From contig CAJNDS010000091.1 in the NCBI GenBank assembly GCA_905221605.1, positions 141,001-151,480 on the forward strand: a DNA stretch of 10,480 nt, given 5' to 3'. Below are positions 6,886-10,480 of this stretch, piece by piece (position 1 is the stretch's first letter; every line of letters begins with the position of its first letter). The notes beneath the pieces are model-generated. The model was not told where the DNA came from. It saw nothing but the letters and a program-made list of their open reading frames with translations, and searched no databases. The DNA is from Symbiodinium natans. Its lineage: Eukaryota; Sar; Dinophyceae; Suessiales; Symbiodiniaceae. Made by a program: the position numbers and the translations under genes.

Positions 6886-6945
6886 AGTGTCTAAGATCGT
6901 GGAGGAGCTGCGCACAGGCCACCGTTGCCCTCTTTTGCCCGCACA
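6886..6945. other. exon-like unique segment, strand unclear
   Basis: The minus strand reads TVACAQLLHDLRH (PPR second-helix-like, but lacking W). The plus strand reads VSKIVEELRTGHRCP with equally good codon ends. The gene direction favours minus. No clear GT donor follows on the minus strand. Confidence 0.25.
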
Positions 6946-6986
6946 AAAAGCCCCAACCTCTTGCTTGAAAATTTACAGGTTGGCCC

Positions 6987-7205
6987 CTTAGGGTTTAGGG
7001 TGTAGGGTTAGGGGTTTCAGGGATTTGGGGTTTAGGTGTTTAGGCTTGAAACGAATTCCTCCGTACGATATCTTCTTAAACCCCAAACAGCAGGACAAAA
7101 AACATGAATCCCTAGGGGGCCAACCGAGATTCCGACAGGGGTTTAGGGTTTAGGGTTTAGGGTTTAGGTTTAGGGTTTAGGGTTTAGGGTTTAGGGTTTA
7201 GGTCT
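6987..7205. repeat. TTTAGGG arrays
   Basis: Degenerate at 6987-7050, near-perfect at 7140-7205 with one TTTAGG slip. They lie just past the last recognised PPR exon. Confidence 0.9.
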
Positions 7206-7245
7206 AGTGCCTGAACCCATGGGGATCAGGTCCTTGCCTCTGTAC

Positions 7246-7314
7246 AAGAACTCTGAAGAGCTTCGCTGCCAGCTGCCACTGGCCCGCCTGCTCACAGCTC
7301 CTCACTGCCGCAAC
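7246..7314 (-). CDS. PPR exon 6 (VAAVRSCEQAGQWQLAAKLF)
   Basis: Starts after GCTAAG with GTT GCG GCA: VAAVRSCEQAGQWQLAAKLFRVL, one of the clearest PPR helices in the window (A..S.CE.AGQW..A..LF). Candidate donors are AGA|GTTCTT (7252), CTT|GTACAG (7246, used here), and a GC donor near 7211 after ...QRQGPDPHGF, which also looks PPR-like; the 3' end is unresolved. The opposite strand has an ATG-started open frame of about 51 codons over the same bases (from 7219), regarded as an antisense shadow. Confidence 0.78.
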
Positions 7315-8741
7315 CTTAGCTGTCCAGTATCCAGGGAACTAAAGGTTCACCTTTGGGTTATATACTAGACCCGGGAGTAACCTAGGAAGAAAAAGGGAAC
7401 CTTTTTTGGCTTTAAGGGGATTATCAGGGAACCCCCCAACCCTAAAAAAAGGGAAAAAGTGCCTACTCCCGGTCCTAGTATAGGGGATTGTCGTACCCCA
7501 ACAAGGTGAAAGGTTGATAATTTACTTCTAAGCAACATAGCTCGTGGTGTTCGGCGTCAGTGTCTGGCGCAGCATGGTCTCCAGCAGGTACCTGAGCTGA
7601 ATACCCTAAACCCTAAACCCTCAACCCCTACACCCCCTACACGAAAACCCTAAACCAGCCCTGGTGGGTTAGCTGCCGCAGGTAGCAGCCCTGGAATCTC
7701 AACGACCCTCCAAAAATCCCCAACCCCCGGCGGAGTTTCTCAACCCGCTGCCCCAAACCACAGCAGCGACTTCCAACATCGGACTCGCAGGCTGTAGTTG
7801 CAAAAGGCCCAGCATTTTCTGTGGATTGGCCCGGAAAGTGCGGAAGAAATCGGCCAAACCCTACCTGCAGCCCAAACCACCTACTTTATTATATGGGAAG
7901 TTTACGGACATCATAATAAGGAACCCCTGAAAAAGCAAGGTTTTCTGGGCTTCAGGTACATACGCCTCTAAACGCTAAGATGCAGAAGGGCCGCCTCTCC
8001 AAAAGTCTGTCAACCCCAACCTCTGGACCTAAGGTCTAAGCCCCAAACATATGTAACCTCTGCTAGACCCAAGATTAGTAACCAAGAAATAGACAGGGTG
8101 CCCTTTTTGGTTAAAGGTGCTGATAAGGGAACCTAAACCCTAAAAAACAGGGAATAAGTGCCTGCTCTGAGTCCTAGTCTACCCCTAAACCCTAAACCCT
8201 AAACCCTAAACCCTAAACCCTAAACCCTAAACCCTAAACCCTAAATCCTAAACCCTAAACCCTAGTGGATCCTGGACCCTTAACCCGGAACCGTCCCATG
8301 GCATGAGAATGTCGGAGCCATCTATGCAAAATATCCACGTTATGAAGGTTACTAGAAGCTCTGAAAATAAAAACCAAGAAAAAACCTAGGCATAGATGAG
8401 TCGGGGCTAGGATTTCCGCCTAGAGAATCCCAATCTCAGCGTTCGACATGGGGCATCGGCTCGGCCTTAACACCACCAAGCTCCCAAATTAAAAGGGTTT
8501 GGGGTTTAGGGTTTATGGGTTTAGAGTTGAGGGGCTCATGGAGAGACACCTGATTCTCCTCCATGGCCAGTTGCGTGCCCTGACTCCGTGATTGTTGGCG
8601 AATAGCTCAGACCGCCACATATACCCGGACCACTTTTTTGCAGGGTCCAGGACCCCAAAAAACCAAACCACTAATGTACTACACATTGCATTGCATACAT
8701 ACATGCATACATACATACATACAGACAGACAGACAAACATG

Positions 8742-8772
<31 letters not shown>

Positions 8773-9686
8773 GCAGCAACAACATCATCATCATCATCGT
8801 CATCATCATCATCATCATCATATCTATATACATATATGTATACACACATACATATACATACATATATATATAATGCATGTATGTATGTATGCATTTTATA
8901 CTCCATGTTGTAGACATTATATTTAAAAGTCCTCGAACCCTGTCTGCCCTGAATCCCACACGTTCCACTGCCGCGGGACAAAGCTGGACGCCACTGAGAC
9001 GCCTTCTCACTGACGATTATCCTGAGCTGGCTGTTTAGGGTTTAGGGTTAGGGTTTAGGGTTTAGCGTTTAGGGTTTTAGGGTTTAGGGTTAGGGTTTAG
9101 AGGCTCTTTAGACTTTCTAGTTCTTTAAAAGTTCTCAACGCAGGCACGGAGAAAGCTAGGGCTGAGGGCTTTTGAGTTTTAGTATTTCTGGTTCGTAGAA
9201 GGGGAACTAAGGAATTGGGTTCAGTTGAAGGGGCTAGGGCTTAGAGAGTTCAAGGGTCAAGGGCTTTAGCCTTACGTGTTTTTCGTAGGGAAATCAGGGA
9301 TTTAGGTACTGTACCAAAAATCGTCCCTTGTATAGGCAGATATGAGGCACCTAACCCCCTCATCCTTCTTCAGTCTCAAAAACTAATCCGCGGCGGCCTT
9401 ATTCGGGCTATACTAGATTTCCAAGTAACTCTAAACCCTAAATCCTAGACCCTAGACCCTGAGCTCGGGCAAAACAAGGAGCCCCCGCCAGTGAGGTTTC
9501 TCAAAGGCAACCGACACAACTGTAAAACGGGGACATGGTGTACCACCTGGCGTTATGGTACAGGAGCTTCGTTGTGGGGTTGGAACAACCCTAAACCCTA
9601 AACCGGCCCCAAAAGGCACGCAGAAAGAGAGGGAGAGAGAGTTTAATTAGGGTTCAGGGTTTAAGGTTTAGAGTTTAGGGACAGGA

Positions 9687-9717
<31 letters not shown>

Positions 9718-10350
9718 AAGAGAGAGAGAGAGAACAAAAACAAAAGGCAAAAGACAAAGAAAGCCACGTGCACACAAAAAAAACAACTCCACGGCCTTCT
9801 AGCTGCAGCCCTGCGGAGGAAGGCTCGCCGAGTTGAAGGTCGCCACGTCGGGGCGCAGATCCGCAATGTCCTCTGCTGTGGCTTACTGCCCTGATCGATT
9901 CCCCACAAAAACATATACACTTTGAACCCGAAACCCTACGCAGGTGCTCTTTTGGCTTCACCTACAGTTATAAAAACTTAAACTCTGAACCTCAAACATC
10001 TGCAAAACTTCAAGCCTTGCGCCTAAACCTTCAACCCTCAATCCTACTCTAGACCTTATCGACCATGACAAGAAGCACTAAACCCTAGACCTAGCCCGAA
10101 ACTCAGAAACCGGACCAGCCATGCCATGAAATTAGTCCAACATGGTCGATGGTCCAGGGTTTAGGGTTTAGGGCTAAAAAATTAGGGTTTAGGGCTTAGG
10201 GTTTAGGGTCCAGGGTTTAGATGGTCCAGGGTTTAGGGTTTAGGGCTAAAGTTTAGGGTTTAGGGCTAGAAGACCCCAAGTCTCGGACATGGAGAGGAGG
10301 AGCCATATTGCCAACTCCCAACAGGCCTCCCTTTCAAGGGAGTTGATGAC
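7246..10350 (-). CDS. PPR-repeat protein, spliced exons (partial)
   Basis: Overall record of the PPR part, read right to left: exons 10275-10350, 9825-9875, 9458-9519, 8980-9021, 7537-7591 and 7246-7314. PPR repeats are 35-residue helical hairpins that bind RNA base by base, usually in organelles. Joining the exons gives repeats with the expected pattern: E..xxW..A..LL..M, then L.P(N/D)...(Y/F), then a new helix starting A..S.CE. From the E of EKASQW to the E of EQAGQW is exactly 35 residues across two splice junctions. A linking exon of about 60 bases is missing between 9458 and 9021. The start of the protein lies beyond the right edge. The same direction as the methyltransferase exons suggests a fusion, which is inference. 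Exon boundaries are predicted from GT/GC...AG signals, phase and repeat register; no transcript was available. Confidence 0.72.
7315..7536 (-). mobile_element. introner-like fold-back element forming a whole intron
   Basis: The intron between PPR exons 7537-7591 and 7246-7314. On the minus strand it runs TAT|GTTGCTTAGAAG...CAGCTAAG|GTTGCGG. The element ends CTTAG...CTAAG are inverted repeats, and GTTG(C) is present at both the intron start and the next exon start, as expected for a target-site duplication that supplies the GT donor. Inside are longer inverted arms: TACTAG.CCCGGGAGTA-like at 7363-7379 pairs with 7464-7480 (15 of 17), and TTCACCTT at about 7347 pairs with AAGGTGAA at 7503-7510. 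No coding capacity, so it would be non-autonomous. Confidence 0.68.
7537..7591 (-). CDS. PPR exon 5 (YLLETMLRQTLTPNTTSY)
   Basis: Acceptor TCAGCTCAG, then G + TAC CTG CTG: YLLETMLRQTLTPNTTSY. This is the end of one PPR helix B and the L.PN..SY linker. The donor TAT|GTTGCTTAG is phase 0, and joining to the exon at 7314 gives TPNTTSY-VAAVRSCEQAGQW. The 35-residue spacing between successive E..xxW motifs is exact over this exon. Codons end mostly in G or C. Confidence 0.8.
7592..8062. other. 5' portion of large PPR intron as laid out on plus strand
   Basis: CCCTAAA at 7601-7660. 7661-8062 is unique; its open frames are judged intronic because the flanking PPR exons splice in exact register. TTATTAT/ATAATAA at 7886-7892 and 7913-7919 is a short inverted repeat. 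Confidence 0.6.
8063..8186. mobile_element. decayed copy of the 7315-7536 element
   Basis: Aligns with 7365-7484 along its length: CTAGACCC...AGTAACC, a T-rich block, GATAAGGGAACC, ACCCTAAAAAA, AGTGCCT.CTC and GTCCTAGT recur in the same order with scattered changes. The right end is missing: a CCCTAAA array starts at 8182 just where the sequence stops matching. The left TIR outside 8063 is not recognisable. Confidence 0.6.
8182..8265. repeat. CCCTAAA array
   Basis: About eleven near-perfect units, abutting the decayed fold-back copy. Confidence 0.95.
8266..8683. other. unique intron sequence
   Basis: Contains a TTTAGGG remnant at 8497-8535 and a pyrimidine-rich minus-strand tract ending TTTTCAG near 8360. 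No exon is required or supported here. Confidence 0.5.
8684..8894. repeat. compound microsatellite with inverted arms
   Basis: (ACAT)n, (ACAG)3, two (ATC)n blocks separated by CAGCAGCAACAAC, then TA-rich and (ATGT)n. ATGCATACATACATACAT at 8703-8720 is the reverse complement of 8877-8894, so the block can fold on itself. Confidence 0.95.
8980..9021 (-). CDS. PPR exon 4 (IIVSEKASQWRPA)
   Basis: Encodes IIVSEKASQWRPA plus two bases TT. The acceptor is AGCTCAG before 9021 (an alternative at 9009 keeps the phase). The donor GCTTT|GTCCCG leaves TT, which with the first G of the exon at 7591 makes TTG (Leu), so the product continues RPA-L-YLLETML, exactly as a PPR second helix requires. The intron that follows is 1388 bases and holds the compound microsatellite, a decayed fold-back copy and telomere-type arrays. 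Confidence 0.75.
9033..9102. repeat. TTTAGGG array with TTAGGG and TTTTAGGG slips
   Basis: Mixed 6-, 7- and 8-base units immediately next to the acceptor of PPR exon 4. Confidence 0.93.
9103..9457. other. intron, mostly unique
   Basis: Degenerate TTTAGGG at 9215-9310 and CCCTAAA at 9424-9462. A missing PPR linking exon should lie within 9022-9457 but could not be found. Confidence 0.5.
9458..9519 (-). CDS. PPR exon 3 (VSVAFEKPHWRGLL...)
   Basis: Acceptor CCGTTTTACAG is strong. The exon reads (I)VSVAFEKPHWRGLLVLPELR, matching the PPR pattern S.AFEK..W...L.LL.ELR. Two donors fit in frame: AGG|GTCTAG at 9458 (chosen, because VLPELR looks like the end of the second helix) and CTT|GTTTTG at 9476. 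Immediately downstream is a decayed CCCTAAA array. The next recognised exon begins in phase 2, while this one ends in phase 0, so one short exon carrying the L.PD...Y segment is not accounted for in 9022-9457. Confidence 0.7.
9588..9733. repeat. short telomere-like arrays and AG-rich simple repeats
   Basis: CCCTAAA at 9588-9604, AG-rich at 9621-9641, TTTAGGG-like at 9646-9681, (AG)n-(ACAG)3-(AG)n at 9686-9733. All within the intron 9520-9824. Confidence 0.9.
9825..9875 (-). CDS. PPR exon 2 (DIADLRPDVATFNSA)
   Basis: Encodes EDIADLRPDVATFNSA, the typical second half of a PPR motif (L.PDV.TFN.A) leading into the next repeat. The acceptor is CCACAG (phase 1) or the nearby CAGAG (phase 0). No GT is available at the right place. 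The best junction is GCGA|GCCTTC, a GC donor, leaving one A that completes ATT (Ile) with the next exon, so that the product reads NSA-I-VSVAFEK. GC donors are common in dinoflagellates. The joined repeat is about two residues longer than canonical, so this junction could be slightly off. Confidence 0.62.
9924..10110. repeat. diverged CCCTAAA-like sequence
   Basis: Scattered, old CCCTAAA-like units in intron 9876-10274. ATCGACCATG at 10058-10067 is inverted at 10141-10150. Confidence 0.6.
10148..10270. repeat. TTTAGGG array with 31-base direct repeat
   Basis: A 31-base block starting GATGGTCCAGGG and ending GGGCTAAA is identical at 10148-10178 and 10220-10250, a 72-base offset inside a TTTAGGG array. 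Confidence 0.93.
10275..10350 (-). CDS. PPR exon 1 in window (VINSLEREACW...LLLSM)
   Basis: Reads V-I-N-S-L-E-R-E-A-C-W-E-L-A-I-W-L-L-L-S-M, then S-E-T-W, a textbook PPR helix pair core (E at position 1, W six residues on, A..LL..M after it). The acceptor is CGCGCCAG before 10350, preceded by a pyrimidine-rich tract, and the exon starts in phase 0. The donor proposed is TGGG|GTCTTC, leaving one base. The alternative frames on both strands give no recognisable motif. The segment upstream (10351-10440) is taken as intron. The exact 3' boundary is less sure than the core, because the spacing to the next exon comes out several residues longer than 35. Confidence 0.72.
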
Positions 10351-10414
10351 CTGGCGCGTGCGGAACAGAAGCAAAGTGCCGAGAGTAAGCGTCAACTGCT
10401 CCTCTTGAAAGGGA
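10328..10414. other. inverted repeat spanning a PPR exon and upstream intron
   Basis: TCCCTTTCAAG (10328-10338) and AGTTGA (10341-10346) pair with CTTGAAAGGGA (10404-10414) and TCAACT (10392-10397). The left arm is within the PPR exon; the loop includes that exon's acceptor. Confidence 0.5.
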
Positions 10415-10439
10415 AAGCATGCCCAATTGAATAAGGGTT

Positions 10440-10480
10440 GAGAACGCTAAACCCTAAACCCTAAACCCTATAATCCCTAT
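10440..10480. repeat. CCCTAAA array at right edge
   Basis: About three units, then TATAATCCCTAT to the window end. Confidence 0.85.

Noticed and set aside
7219-7374. ATG-started plus-strand frame of about 51 codons (MGIRSLPLYKNSEELRC...)
   Set aside because: Antisense of the PPR exon, which has a clear family match and splice sites.
7661-7870. Minus-strand open frames such as ADFFRTFRANPQKML
   Set aside because: They lie between two PPR exons that already join in exact 35-residue register, so a further exon here would break the repeat.
8513-9010. Open frames with poly-D, poly-M or poly-I tracts on both strands
   Set aside because: They are translations of (ATC)n, (ACAT)n and TA-rich simple repeats; all frames stay open there without coding signal.
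9668-9961. Minus-strand frames of 81-97 codons rich in L, S and F
   Set aside because: The S/L-rich half is translated (AG)n repeat. The genuine PPR coding at 9825-9875 is in a different frame.
10351-10400. AVDAYSRHFAS on the minus strand, in PPR register with VINSLEREACW
   Set aside because: It would need a 16-base intron; the bases are better explained as the pyrimidine tract before the CAG acceptor.
1-10480. The window as a true chromosome end
   Set aside because: Arrays are short, interrupted and in both orientations, with spliced coding sequence throughout; they are interstitial.

Overview
The window looks like nuclear DNA from a eukaryote with an intron-rich, repeat-rich genome, most likely a dinoflagellate or a close alveolate. 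Three things suggest this: the plant/alveolate-type telomere repeat TTTAGGG/CCCTAAA is scattered through almost all of the non-coding sequence; the coding pieces are short, GC-rich exons of roughly 30-80 bases in much larger introns, two of them best explained by GC instead of GT donors; and the protein pieces include pentatricopeptide (PPR) repeats of the 'CE.AGQW..A' style common in dinoflagellates. The species cannot be named from the sequence alone. No bacterial, viral or organellar gene and no intact RNA gene was seen.

The main content is split coding sequence on the minus strand, read from right to left. The right part (about 10350 down to 7246) holds six exons of a PPR protein. Two predicted splices in a row (8979/7592 and 7536/7315) restore reading frame and an exact 35-residue PPR period. 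The left part (about 6090 down to 65) holds exons of a class I S-adenosylmethionine-dependent methyltransferase: the SAM-binding motif DVGCG at 5556-5615, the WGVLHHTHDP segment at 1212-1272, and the LRKGGVLFLQ and VYNDRA segments at 509-561 and 65-119. All proposed junctions in the methyltransferase chain are phase-compatible. PPR and methyltransferase exons lie in the same direction and order, so they may form one PPR-methyltransferase fusion, in which the PPR part would bind RNA and the enzyme would modify it. They could also be two neighbouring genes; the 5616-7245 stretch does not settle this. Both the N-terminal start and the C-terminal end lie outside the window or are not recognised.

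The rest is intron. It contains dozens of perfect to heavily decayed telomere-type arrays in both orientations, including a Chlamydomonas-type (TTTTAGGG)10 array fused to (TTTAGGG)6 and a variant (TCAACCC)11 array; a compound microsatellite with inverted arms; AG-rich simple repeats; long C and G homopolymers; and several short fold-back elements. One fold-back element fills a complete 222-base intron (7315-7536) with CTTAG...CTAAG ends and a 4-5 base duplication of exon sequence, the signature of an introner-type intron-generating transposon. Relatives lie at 4056-4160 and 8063-8186.
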